DNA of 57,013 nt from positions 1 to 57,013 of the forward strand of contig JAUXAL010000015.1 in NCBI GenBank assembly GCA_030619925.1, written 5' to 3'. The translations under genes and the position numbers were made by a program. Under the pieces are notes generated by a model that did no database searches, was not told the origin of the DNA, and worked only from the letters and a program-made list of their open reading frames with translations. This document shows, piece after piece, positions 25,075 to 33,660 of the stretch. Source of the stretch: Phycisphaerae bacterium (GTDB lineage: Bacteria; Planctomycetota; Phycisphaerae; Sedimentisphaerales; Anaerobacaceae). The first letter of the stretch is position 1. Each line of letters opens with the position of its first letter.

Positions 25075-25407
25075 CTATTCTATGACGACCGCCGTACCTT
25101 TGGCAGAGGCCATCAAAAGTGACTTGTTTTTGGAGCCGACGTTATCGTAGTCCAGAGCAAAACCAACAATCGCGTTTGCACCCAATCTCCTCGCTTCGTC
25201 TTTGGCCTCGGCAATAACATCATCCTGCATCGACTTCATAACTTCCTGATACGACTCCGACCGTCCACCGAAGATGTCACGAAATAACGTAAAGAAATCG
25301 CGGATAATATTGACGGCCCGAACGTTCCGCACAATCACAATACCTTTATATTCCTTGATCTTAATCCCGTCCAGAATCGGCGTCGTGAAGATTTGAACAT
25401 CATCCAT
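25075..25407 (-). CDS. YbjQ-family (DUF74) protein
   Basis: 110 aa. It matches the YbjQ pattern: IFTTPILDGIKIKEYKGIV with the conserved start, then RNVRAVNIIRDFF, ARRLGANAIVGFALDYD and a final GTAVVIE. The family forms pentamers and is annotated as heavy-metal binding; its function is unproven. The ATG at 25407 is preferred because AAGGAG lies a little over 8 nt upstream; the ATG seven codons earlier has no spaced ribosome site. Confidence 0.85.
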   Translation of the reverse strand: MDDVQIFTTPILDGIKIKEYKGIVIVRNVRAVNIIRDFFTLFRDIFGGRSESYQEVMKSMQDDVIAEAKDEARRLGANAIVGFALDYDNVGSKNKSLLMASAKGTAVVIE

Positions 25408-25439
25408 TGGACTTCGCTCTCCTTTCATCCTTCATAACA

Positions 25440-27722
25440 TTATTTATCAATGCGTCTGATATACACCGCTAATTCGTCGCCGATGCCATCAGGCTTCTTC
25501 CAGCTTTGGCTTCCAGCCGCGACATTTACTTTCGTTTGCGCAACCTCTTTTCCGGTTACACAATCAAACCAGCGAAATTCGTAGCTCCCTGCCTTCATAT
25601 CTTTCAATCCAATCTTGACTGTCGTCAGACAAGTTTTGCCCCGCAGCTCCGGCGCATAAGCAATGTAACTGGACCCCGGCAGCGCCAACACATATTTTGT
25701 CCCTGCAAATCTGAGCTCATCATGTGGCGACATTTCATTAAAATCGGTCGACTCCAAAAAACGCACCAGCCGCCCGCAATCTTCGAGGTCGCCTTTCGCC
25801 GTGGCAGCGATGTCCATCTCTAAAATCATTACGTACGCCCCGCCCATCGCACACGCCCAGCTTTTCTTACGTGCCTCCCGCCCGCTCCCATAGTCGGCCG
25901 CTTCAGACATATTAAGATTGTACTTTCCCTGTGCCCGCTCCCAGGCATCGATCATACCCTTATGCAGAGCATCGGCACTTGAGACGTTATACTGGATGGC
26001 AAACTGGTCGATGTTCGGCTCATCGGCCAACTCCGAAAAATCCAGCCCATTAAGCTTGTGCACAGCTATCACGTGGTCATAATCATCAGCAGCGCGAATC
26101 TCTGCTGCAATGTTTTTCACTCTTTCGGCGCTGAACGCCTCCTGGTATTCCTCTGCGATGCACCATATCAGATTTCTATGATGTTCGAATCGGTCGACGA
26201 GCGTATGGATAAAATCCTTTTCTTCTTTGCCTACCCTGTCACCCGTATTCCATATCCGTGCACTGTCGTCGTAGAAAAACAAATAGATAACTATGCCGTT
26301 CTTATCCATCTGGGTAAACCACCGGTCCCACTGCGCGAGCACCTTCGAATTGATGCCTTTACGCGGGTCGTTATTCACAAATGGATTGTGCGTTTTATCC
26401 CCATCGCCGCCGTGTGAGCGCACCGCCATAAGGTAAATGCAGTTGGCGCCGGTGCCTTTTAGTTTCTCAATCAAAGCCATTTGGTCGCCGTGGCGAGTCC
26501 CATCCGGCTTTAACTTACCGCGATAAAGGAAATCCTCCGGGTCGCCCGGCCCGCACATAAAGAAAGGCCCGCCGCCCTTGCGTTTGAGCCACTGCGGATG
26601 CTCGGGATCAACAATAATTTGGCCGCTTCGAGGCCCGGATGCTATCACGGAATCTTCCAGCAGCTTCAACGCATGATTTTCCATTTCGCTTGCCCGGATT
26701 TTAGTGTCGTTCCAACTCACAATCAAATCCAGGCTCGGCATAACAACCATGGCTCGAATACCGCCATGTCCGAAGCAGCCGTATGTATCTACTGGCACAT
26801 CCGGCCAGTGTCTTCTGCCGTCCCGGCCAACACCATTTGTCCACCAGAGCCAGCTATAGCTGCCGAGGTGGTCACACTGATTGTCCGGGATTCTTTTTGA
26901 GCCCATTGAACGCTGACCTGGTATCATTTCTGCTTCCTGGCCGGCCGTCCGTGGAATCGAATTTGGCAGTGGCGATGTCACCGCCAAAGCTGCATGCTCG
27001 GCACTGATAAGCTGCCTGGCTCTCCATTTGCCTTTGCGCAGATACAAAAGTCCGAAACGTGAAAAGTCACGCGGCGAAATCGCCAAACGTCCGGGTCTAT
27101 CCTTGAGGCCGAAGGCCATAAAGGTCGGTTTATCCTGGCATTGAAGCTGGTCGGTAAGTTTAGGATGCAAAACATCACGGTCTACCGTCTCGTAGCTGAC
27201 GCCGTAGACCTTCTTAAAGAGCGTATCCCAGAACAGCGCCATCTGCCAGTCGTTGTAGGCATAGGCTGTCCCGGGCGCTTCAGTAAGACCATAGCATGAT
27301 ATCTGGTTCGCAAGGTCTCGCCATCTGATATCGCGGTCCTTATAGTCAAGGTCTTTGTTAATTTGATTCAGCCGCGGCTCCCACTTGTTCACCCGCTCGT
27401 CCACGCCGGCAATTTTGTCATCCTCTACGGCCTTAAACAGAAAGTGCGAGTAAAAAGGTTTTGCCGCTGACGCAACATCTTTTCGCCTACTCGCATCGCC
27501 CCAGCTATAAACCATATACCCATACCGCACCACACATCCAAATCCGCCGGCATAATCGCTTAATTCTTTCAATTTGCGCACATCCAGCCCAACTTCACCT
27601 GGCCTTTTTGCAGCCCACTTCTTTCCGGGATACACCAATTTCGGCTCGCCCGCCCTCGCTTCTGCAATTCCCATCCCCACACTGACCAAAAGCACCACTA
27701 CCAGTATCTTTGTTAGCTTCAT
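25440..27722 (-). CDS. Exported serine hydrolase (beta-lactamase fold) fused to a glycosidase-like domain
   Basis: 760 aa with a signal peptide (MKLTKILVVVLLVSVGMG). Residues 30-365 are a class C beta-lactamase/transpeptidase-like domain: SAAK gives the S-x-x-K serine, YAYND the Y-x-N, and FGHGG stands where K-T-G is usual. From about residue 370 (VDPEHPQWLKRKGG) to the end it follows the pattern of DUF4038-like TIM-barrel glycosidases (LKPDGTRHGDQMALIEKLKG, NLIWCIAEEYQEAF), with a C-terminal beta-sandwich. AGGAG lies about 11 nt before the ATG. It follows the beta-helix gene by 32 nt. Joint esterase and glycosidase action on a decorated polysaccharide is a guess. Confidence 0.78.
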   Translation of the reverse strand: MKLTKILVVVLLVSVGMGIAEARAGEPKLVYPGKKWAAKRPGEVGLDVRKLKELSDYAGGFGCVVRYGYMVYSWGDASRRKDVASAAKPFYSHFLFKAVEDDKIAGVDERVNKWEPRLNQINKDLDYKDRDIRWRDLANQISCYGLTEAPGTAYAYNDWQMALFWDTLFKKVYGVSYETVDRDVLHPKLTDQLQCQDKPTFMAFGLKDRPGRLAISPRDFSRFGLLYLRKGKWRARQLISAEHAALAVTSPLPNSIPRTAGQEAEMIPGQRSMGSKRIPDNQCDHLGSYSWLWWTNGVGRDGRRHWPDVPVDTYGCFGHGGIRAMVVMPSLDLIVSWNDTKIRASEMENHALKLLEDSVIASGPRSGQIIVDPEHPQWLKRKGGGPFFMCGPGDPEDFLYRGKLKPDGTRHGDQMALIEKLKGTGANCIYLMAVRSHGGDGDKTHNPFVNNDPRKGINSKVLAQWDRWFTQMDKNGIVIYLFFYDDSARIWNTGDRVGKEEKDFIHTLVDRFEHHRNLIWCIAEEYQEAFSAERVKNIAAEIRAADDYDHVIAVHKLNGLDFSELADEPNIDQFAIQYNVSSADALHKGMIDAWERAQGKYNLNMSEAADYGSGREARKKSWACAMGGAYVMILEMDIAATAKGDLEDCGRLVRFLESTDFNEMSPHDELRFAGTKYVLALPGSSYIAYAPELRGKTCLTTVKIGLKDMKAGSYEFRWFDCVTGKEVAQTKVNVAAGSQSWKKPDGIGDELAVYIRRIDK

Positions 27723-27754
27723 TTTTTCCCTTTCTCCTCGCTTTCGCCTCGCTC

Positions 27755-28978
27755 TTAACGCGCCGCCTCAAGGTTATCTTTGACCAACGATGCGTCGAAC
27801 TTCTCGTGGTCACTGGCCACATCGGCCAGAACATTATCAGCGAACAGCACACGTGTGCTCGGCTTACTTTTGATGGTTATCGCCTTCGGCCGCACGCTCG
27901 AAAACAGGTTACCCACCACCGTGATATCAGAGGTACCGTTGAGGACCATACCTGCTGCCGTCAGGTCACTGCCCGCACGTTTTACCTTGCCATCACCGAT
28001 GTAGCTGTTGGAGAAGTTGTTGCCGGTAACTGTAATGCGCCCGCTGTTGGGCCCGATACTAAGAGCATCTCTACCGGAAATAGTAAACGTGTTGGCGCTA
28101 ACGGCGCAGCCGTGCGCATCGCGCAGATCTATCCCACCGGAACTGTTGTGCGCAATTACATTGGCACTAAGTGCGATGCCGTAGCAGTCCCTATCGAGCA
28201 CGATAGCCGTCCCCTTGCACTCCTCTATCATATTGCCCGAGACAACCGACCCGTACGTATTCTCTATCACAACACCATCACCAAGATGGTCGTCGAGGTT
28301 ATTGCCCGTCATACAGAGGTTGAAGCCATCGATGAATCTCACAGCATCGTCGTTCTCCTCAAACTGGTTCGCCGCCACGACAACATCGTGGCAGCCGATC
28401 ACGTTCAGCCCTGCCTTTTTGTTATAGGTCATCAGCGAGTCGCATATCCGCGGGTCCTCGTAGCAGTAGTACAGCCGGACGCCGTCGCCGCCGTGATAGC
28501 TGACGGTAACACCGTCGATGAAAATTTCGTTAATCCGCCGCGCCTCGATACCGTGGCCGCTCTTCTCATTGCCGGTGATACGGAAGTTGGCCAGCCGAAT
28601 CCGCCACAACTCAGCTTTCCGGCTGTCCCGGCCACTTGGGTGCTGAAGTACCAGGGCGCTCTCGCCTTCGGTGTTGACATTCTTGATATGCGTTGCGGTG
28701 CCGGCCCCCTCAATGAGCACATCGGCCTTAGTGACCTTCAACGCCTTAGTAATCTCAAACGTACCCGGCGGCAAACGCACAACACCACCGTCATCCGGCA
28801 ACGCGTCTATCGCAGCCTGAATACTCGCATAACAGCTTGCATCGATAATACGCCGCGCCCCCGGCAGCCGTGGACCAGCCGGCTCGTTCTCTCGCACCTG
28901 CCCACCTGCGACACAAAAGACGCTCACAGTCGCCACAGCGACTATTATCATAACTCCAACCTGGCATGTTCGTTTCAT
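27755..28978 (-). CDS. Exported right-handed beta-helix protein (pectate-lyase-like)
   Basis: 407 aa with a signal peptide (IIVAVATVSVFCVAGG). From residue 45 on it shows the pectate-lyase-3 style start ASCYASIQAAIDALPDDGG and then many parallel beta-helix turns with NxF/NNF ladders (VVAANQFEENDDAVRF, VTGNNFSNSYIGDG, VVGNLFSSVRPKAI). Proteins of this type bind or cleave polyuronic or related polysaccharides; catalytic residues cannot be assigned. AGGAGAG lies 5 nt before the ATG. It is probably an operon with the downstream hydrolase fusion. Confidence 0.82.
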   Translation of the reverse strand: MKRTCQVGVMIIVAVATVSVFCVAGGQVRENEPAGPRLPGARRIIDASCYASIQAAIDALPDDGGVVRLPPGTFEITKALKVTKADVLIEGAGTATHIKNVNTEGESALVLQHPSGRDSRKAELWRIRLANFRITGNEKSGHGIEARRINEIFIDGVTVSYHGGDGVRLYYCYEDPRICDSLMTYNKKAGLNVIGCHDVVVAANQFEENDDAVRFIDGFNLCMTGNNLDDHLGDGVVIENTYGSVVSGNMIEECKGTAIVLDRDCYGIALSANVIAHNSSGGIDLRDAHGCAVSANTFTISGRDALSIGPNSGRITVTGNNFSNSYIGDGKVKRAGSDLTAAGMVLNGTSDITVVGNLFSSVRPKAITIKSKPSTRVLFADNVLADVASDHEKFDASLVKDNLEAAR

Positions 28979-29060
28979 TTCATCTCTCCTGATTAAGATT
29001 TTGATTTAATCCTCAACTTTTTTGCGCTTTGTGTAGTCCCCCCTACCTAAGAAGTGCAAA

Positions 29061-30101
29061 CTATGCCATCTTCATTACCTCGCCCAGCGCCTTCACTGTC
29101 AAATCGATGTCTTCTGCACTGATGCCGTAGTGAGTCACCGCCCTAAACCGCGACGGCCCCACACGCAATATCTTGATTCCTTTCTTACCAAGTTCTGTCA
29201 CCAGCTCATCAGCCGTCAGCCGGTTACCGGCCAGCTCGAAATAAACGATGTCCGTTTGCACTCTCTCCGGGTCAATCGATAGTCCTCCGATAGCAGCAAT
29301 GCCTTTGGCCAAACGCCGAGCATTTTTATGGTCTTCTGCTAATCTATCCACCATCTCCTCCAGTGCTGTAATACCTGCCGCCGCGATAATCCCAGCCTGG
29401 CGCATACCACCGCCCAGAACCTTACGGCTTCGCCGCGCCTCAGCTATGAATTCGCTCGTGCCGCAGACCACCGAACCCACCGGCGCCGAAAGCCCCTTTG
29501 ACAGGCAAAAGCTCACTGAATCGACACTGCGCGTCAGCTCTTTGGCGTCCACCCCCAAAGCAACAGCGGCATTAAATATCCGGGCGCCATCAAGATGCAC
29601 CGAAAGGCCGTGCTCTTTTGCCAGTGCCGCCACCGCATCGATGTACTCAGGCGGCAGCGCAGAGCCATAGCAGCGGTTATGAGTATTTTCTAAGCAGATC
29701 AGCCGGGTCCGCGGGAAGTGCACATTAGGGCCGCGAATAGCCGCCTCGATATCCTCCAGCCGCATTGTACCGTCAGGTTGATTGCTTATCGTATGCGGGT
29801 GTATCCCGCCCAGAGCCGACATACCGCCCGATTCATAAAGAAACGTATGCGACCGGTCGCCCAGGATTACCTCTTCCCCACGCGCACAATGAGTAAGGAT
29901 ACACACCAGATTTGCCATCGTTCCGCTGGCGACCAGAAGCGACGCTTGCTTTCCTATTCGTTCGGCAGCCATCTGCTCAAACCGATTCACTGTCGGGTCC
30001 TCGCCGAACACATCATCGCCCAGCTCAGCGTTATAGACAGCCTCTCGCATCGCCGGTGTCGGCAGAGTAACGGTGTCACTGCGTAAATCAATTGTCCTCA
30101 T
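29061..30101 (-). CDS. ltaE: Low-specificity L-threonine aldolase
   Basis: 346 aa, typical of the fold-type I PLP enzymes GLY1/LtaE. Signature start DLRSDTVTLPTPAMREA, then GDDVFGEDPTVNRFE, LVASGTMANLVCIL, LENTHNRCYGS, HLDGARIFNAAVALG and the PLP lysine in SFCLSKGLSAPVGS. It splits L-threonine or L-allo-threonine into glycine and acetaldehyde. It stands alone; its flanks hold no related gene. Confidence 0.93.
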   Translation of the reverse strand: MRTIDLRSDTVTLPTPAMREAVYNAELGDDVFGEDPTVNRFEQMAAERIGKQASLLVASGTMANLVCILTHCARGEEVILGDRSHTFLYESGGMSALGGIHPHTISNQPDGTMRLEDIEAAIRGPNVHFPRTRLICLENTHNRCYGSALPPEYIDAVAALAKEHGLSVHLDGARIFNAAVALGVDAKELTRSVDSVSFCLSKGLSAPVGSVVCGTSEFIAEARRSRKVLGGGMRQAGIIAAAGITALEEMVDRLAEDHKNARRLAKGIAAIGGLSIDPERVQTDIVYFELAGNRLTADELVTELGKKGIKILRVGPSRFRAVTHYGISAEDIDLTVKALGEVMKMA

Positions 30102-30582
30102 CGGTCAGCTCCCACACGAAAATACCATAAATAAAAGATAGTTTTCCCACTTGCGATTAGCACCATAACCCAAACCACAGCCCCCGTCAAACCAGATTTT
30201 GCAGGTTTCTCGTAAATAGGAAAATCTGTCCTGAGCACTGTCTAAGGACTTCCCTCCATCACTGAACATCCCGAGCGAGGCCCAGCCAAGCGCAACAATC
30301 TCAAAAATATTTAACCATCAATTTTATTTAGGGCTCCAACTACCGCCGTCCACAATACCGCAAACAAAAACCCGGAAAAAAATCCCAAAAATTTTCTACT
30401 TAAGTGTTGAAGAAAGCACGGCAATTTGATATTATAAAAATGAAGGTATTTGCAATCTACTTACGCGTTTAGTGTTATAAGGAGGATAAAAGTCATAACA
30501 GCGCCAAGCTGTGGCATGTGGTAAATATCACCATGAAAAAACCGCCGATTTAACCTTACACAAATTTATGAAAGGAAAAACG
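30102..30582. other. Intergenic region before the pseudopilin gene
   Basis: No gene is recognised. It holds a probable promoter (30407-30435), a consensus-like GGAGG at 30481 with no start codon at proper spacing, and short phrases (CATCCCGAGCGAGGC) of a dispersed repeat also seen near 31755. Two ORFs of 6-10 codons are too short to call. Confidence 0.45.
30407..30435 (+). promoter_or_regulatory. Probable sigma-70 promoter of the pseudopilin gene
   Basis: TTGAAG, 17-nt spacer, TATTAT. It implies a leader of about 140 nt before the start codon at 30583. Confidence 0.5.
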
Positions 30583-31371
30583 ATGAATTACAGAGAAAAA
30601 CGCATTAGGCACAAGGCAAGAGCGTTTACGTTAATTGAACTATTGGTGGTGATTGCTATCATCGCTGTATTGTTGGCGATCCTACTGCCTGCCATGCGAA
30701 AGATCAAGGAGACGGGACGGGAAGCAGTCTGCAAATCGAATTTACGGAATATTGGATTGGCTGTACACTTGTACCTCGACGACTACGACCGTAAATTGCC
30801 TCATACTGGCAGCTCCAACAAATTTCTGTGGTTCGAGGCAGACGGCGTTACTTATCGAAAACCCGGTTCCAGCGGTAGTTATTGGGGTCTTTGGTACAAA
30901 GATTACCTGAAAGAGACAAAGATCTTTGGCTGTCCGAGCTTACAACGTGTTCCCAGACTGATATATGATGTTCCCGACCCTTCTAAAGCAATTCAGCACG
31001 CAGCGCTCGGTATGAATCATCATCCCAGAGCCAGAGGCCGGAATACAAATGATATATATCGTCTTGATGAATTCATTTTTTGCACCGACCACTCTGAACC
31101 AAGACCGGAAAATGGACTCAACGATGGGTTTCATAATGACGACATACCTGGTGCTATGAATCTAAGGAAGTATCGAAAAAGTTTAGGGGGCAGTCGTTGG
31201 TACAGCTATCGGCAAATTTTCAGACATAATATAAGGCGTTTTGAAGACGAGAGAACCGGGGGACGAGCCAATGTCTTATGGCTGGACGGACATGTCAGTT
31301 CCATCGAAGAAACTACGGGAGACGATGTGGAGAAAAGGTGGTATACAGGCGATAAGCCGGTAGAAAGATAA
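30583..31371 (+). CDS. Type II secretion-like pseudopilin (prepilin with H-X9-DG type tail)
   Basis: 262 aa from the ATG at 30583, supported by AAAGGA upstream; longer in-frame starts lack a site and would bury the prepilin signal. The N-methylation/prepilin motif is [20 protein letters not shown], preceded by a short basic leader. The C-terminal part ends in the planctomycete-type [13 protein letters not shown]. Such proteins are exported and assembled by a PulG/PilA-type machine and are greatly expanded in Planctomycetes. The next 110 nt hold a partial copy of its own 3' end. Confidence 0.9.
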   Translation: MNYREKRIRHKARAFTLIELLVVIAIIAVLLAILLPAMRKIKETGREAVCKSNLRNIGLAVHLYLDDYDRKLPHTGSSNKFLWFEADGVTYRKPGSSGSYWGLWYKDYLKETKIFGCPSLQRVPRLIYDVPDPSKAIQHAALGMNHHPRARGRNTNDIYRLDEFIFCTDHSEPRPENGLNDGFHNDDIPGAMNLRKYRKSLGGSRWYSYRQIFRHNIRRFEDERTGGRANVLWLDGHVSSIEETTGDDVEKRWYTGDKPVER

Positions 31372-31396
31372 AGGAATAGGCACAAGCTCCGACCAT

Positions 31397-31483
31397 TGGC
31401 TGGACGGACATGTCACCTCTATAGAAGAAACCACAGGAGACGATGTGGCGAGCAGGTGGTACTCGGGCGAAAGGAAAAGCTGA
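31397..31483 (+). pseudogene. Duplicate of the pseudopilin C-terminus
   Basis: The 28 codons [20 protein letters not shown] and following, plus a stop, repeat the last residues of the pseudopilin ([20 protein letters not shown]). The copy differs in many synonymous and some coding positions, and no start codon precedes it. It is probably what remains of a second tandem pseudopilin gene. Confidence 0.85.
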
Positions 31484-31583
31484 GAGTTTGGCCAAGTTAC
31501 GGATTCATTCGTCTGCGTAAGTGCTATTGAATTTCTCGTTCTCGAACCCTTGCTTTTACGCACACTCATTCCCGCATTTATTA

Positions 31584-31604
31584 TTCACGAGCGACGAGTC
31601 ACGA
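31584..31604. repeat. Short 7-bp tandem array
   Basis: TTCACGA, GCGACGA, GTCACGA. Confidence 0.45.
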
Positions 31605-31857
31605 ATTTCCCTCCCGGCCCGCGCGCCGCCGAGCCGCTAAAACTGGTAATGGGAAGGTCTTCTTCCTTACCTGCCCGCTTATTGTTTTCTTCCTCGGCCT
31701 CGCTCATCCGTATGTCACTTTCACACTATATAATCCCCAAAACTGCGAGTCCGTTTGCGAGCATCCCGAGCGCAGCCGAGGGACCTCTTTCCCAGTCGGT
31801 TTCACTGACAGAATCCCACAAAGAAAACCCGAAAGCCCAGCCTGACCCGTGCGCCGA

Positions 31858-31892
31858 GTATCGAGCATTCAGTATCGAGCATCCAACATCGA
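31858..31892. repeat. 7-bp tandem array
   Basis: GTATCGA, GCATTCA, GTATCGA, GCATCCA, ACATCGA in exact register. Confidence 0.65.
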
Positions 31893-32165
31893 GCAGCTGC
31901 CACGCACAAATTACGGTGTTTGTCACCCCTTAGAAACCCCCAAAATCTTAAGAGGAGGTTGACTACCCGAAATGTCTTTTTATTTTTGCTCGAAAAGCGC
32001 GCATTTTTGACAATTTTTGCAAATTTTTTGAAATTTTTACGAAAAAATGGAAAAAAAATGCATATTTTTGAATTCGCCCTCAAATCATTGTAAGTATCTG
32101 CGTAGAAGAACCTTACAAAAATTATTACCAAAAGCCCCAAAAACTAAATGTCCGCTTTCAACAGT

Positions 32166-33563
32166 TCAGAGTTCAAACTCCCTATTAGTTAAGAGTTGCC
32201 CAATTGCTCCATTTTCGCTATTTTTAATCAATTTGACCCTCACCAGCTCGTTTTTTCCCAGCTTTTTGCCTGCTTTTTCGAGATAGACCATAAAATATCT
32301 TTCGCTTCGTCCGCAAAGTTGCCCGTTGTTATTTTCCACTAAAATTTCAGTGGTCTCGCCAACAAATTGCTGCCGATACTTCAGCCCTAACTTGATATTC
32401 AAATTATGCAATATTTGTGAGCGTCTCTTTATAACTCTATTATCTACAGTATCTTGCATATCCGCCGCAGCGGTGCCTTTACGCGGCGAAAAGCTGAAAA
32501 TGTGCATTTTTGCAAAGCCTGCGTCTTTCGCCAGGTTGACGGTTTGCTCAAAGTCAGCGTCCGTTTCACCGGGAAAACCAACGATTATATCGGTCGTTAT
32601 AGCAGGCCTGTCGAGCTGGGATTTGATTGACTCAATCTTTTCTCTAAATTCACCGGCTTTGTATTGTCTGCACATCTTTTTCAGGACCGCATCTGAACCT
32701 GACTGCAGCGACAAGTGCAGATGCGGCATAATGTTACGGTGTCTGCAGAAAGTATCAAGCAGTCGCGACGTTACGTCAGCCGGCTCCAGCGAGCTTAATC
32801 TTATCCTTGCAAGATTTGGTATTTCCGCCATTTTATCGAGTAAATCAGCTAATTTGTCGTTTCGCTGATTAGCCCAGTTTTTTCGTCTAACGGTTTCTTG
32901 GCCGTAAGCTCCGAGAAATACTCCTGTTACAACGATTTCCCTATGGCCTGCTTCAACAAGGGCCTGGGCCTCCTGGAGAACCGCCTCGGCTGGATTACTG
33001 CGAACAAAAGGACGGGTTTGGGGTACAATACAATAGCTGCAGTATCCATCACAGCCGTCCTGGATCTTTAGAAAAGCTCTGGTTTTGCCCGTGAAGGAGG
33101 TTAATTGTGGCAGTTTCGGCTGATTGGTCAATTCGTTTTTACACTTGATTTTAGCGCCATTTTTTGTTCTAATTATAGTATCTGAGCAGGATTGAAGGCT
33201 TTGTGAATCCGAGGCGGTAGCTTTGCCGCTGACTATTTGGCTTAACGCAGCAGCAAGGTTGTTCCGATAACTAATTAGATGGACATTTCCGCCCGGCTCG
33301 TTTAATTCGCCGATATGTACAGTTGGCAGGCAGCCGCAGACAACTATAACAGCATCAGGACTCAGCTTTTGAGCTTTTCGGATGTACTGTCGGCTCTTGG
33401 CTGAGGCAGTATGAGTTACGCAGCAGGTATTGATAACGGCCAAGTCGGGTTTTTTAAGCGGTTCGACCTTGTGGAGTCCGAGCCGTTCGAGCAGTTCTCG
33501 AACCTGCTGGCTTTCGTACTGATTAACTTTGCAGCCAAGGGTATTTATGGAAAAAGTCTTCAT
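32166..33563 (-). CDS. mtaB: tRNA t6A37 methylthiotransferase MtaB
   Basis: 465 aa. N-terminal MTTase domain with cluster Cys11 (TLGCKVNQYES), NTCCVTHTA and VVCGCLPT; the radical SAM core has CDGYCSYCIVP (C-x3-C-x2-C); a C-terminal TRAM domain follows (about residues 395-455). TLGCKVN at the N-terminus is typical of MtaB rather than MiaB or RimO. It converts t6A to ms2t6A at position 37 of tRNAs reading ANN codons. Residues 110-150 include a spacer with little conservation. It is divergent from the pilM operon. Confidence 0.92.
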   Translation of the reverse strand: MKTFSINTLGCKVNQYESQQVRELLERLGLHKVEPLKKPDLAVINTCCVTHTASAKSRQYIRKAQKLSPDAVIVVCGCLPTVHIGELNEPGGNVHLISYRNNLAAALSQIVSGKATASDSQSLQSCSDTIIRTKNGAKIKCKNELTNQPKLPQLTSFTGKTRAFLKIQDGCDGYCSYCIVPQTRPFVRSNPAEAVLQEAQALVEAGHREIVVTGVFLGAYGQETVRRKNWANQRNDKLADLLDKMAEIPNLARIRLSSLEPADVTSRLLDTFCRHRNIMPHLHLSLQSGSDAVLKKMCRQYKAGEFREKIESIKSQLDRPAITTDIIVGFPGETDADFEQTVNLAKDAGFAKMHIFSFSPRKGTAAADMQDTVDNRVIKRRSQILHNLNIKLGLKYRQQFVGETTEILVENNNGQLCGRSERYFMVYLEKAGKKLGKNELVRVKLIKNSENGAIGQLLTNREFEL

Positions 33564-33567
33564 AATA

Positions 33568-33576
33568 TGGTATAAT
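33568..33576 (+). promoter_or_regulatory. Extended -10 promoter of the pilM operon
   Basis: TGGTATAAT, an extended -10 with perfect TATAAT hexamer, 85 nt before pilM. A -35 at the right distance is poor. The same TGGTATAAT occurs in the promoters at 39856 and 51775. Confidence 0.5.
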
Positions 33577-33660
33577 CTATATTTGTTGAGACGGATTTAC
33601 AAGGCTAATTGAGTTCATAGACCACGAACTCATAACTAAAAACTGAGTGAGAGGTTTGTT

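Larger units (their letters stand above)
31484..32165. other. Repeat-rich convergent intergenic region
   Basis: Lies between the pseudopilin end and mtaB. It holds two 7-bp arrays, a GAGCGCAGCCGAGGGA dispersed phrase (about 31765) and an A/T-rich stretch (about 31975-32080) with repeated ATTTTTGMAA-like runs. No gene or RNA is recognised. Confidence 0.5.
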
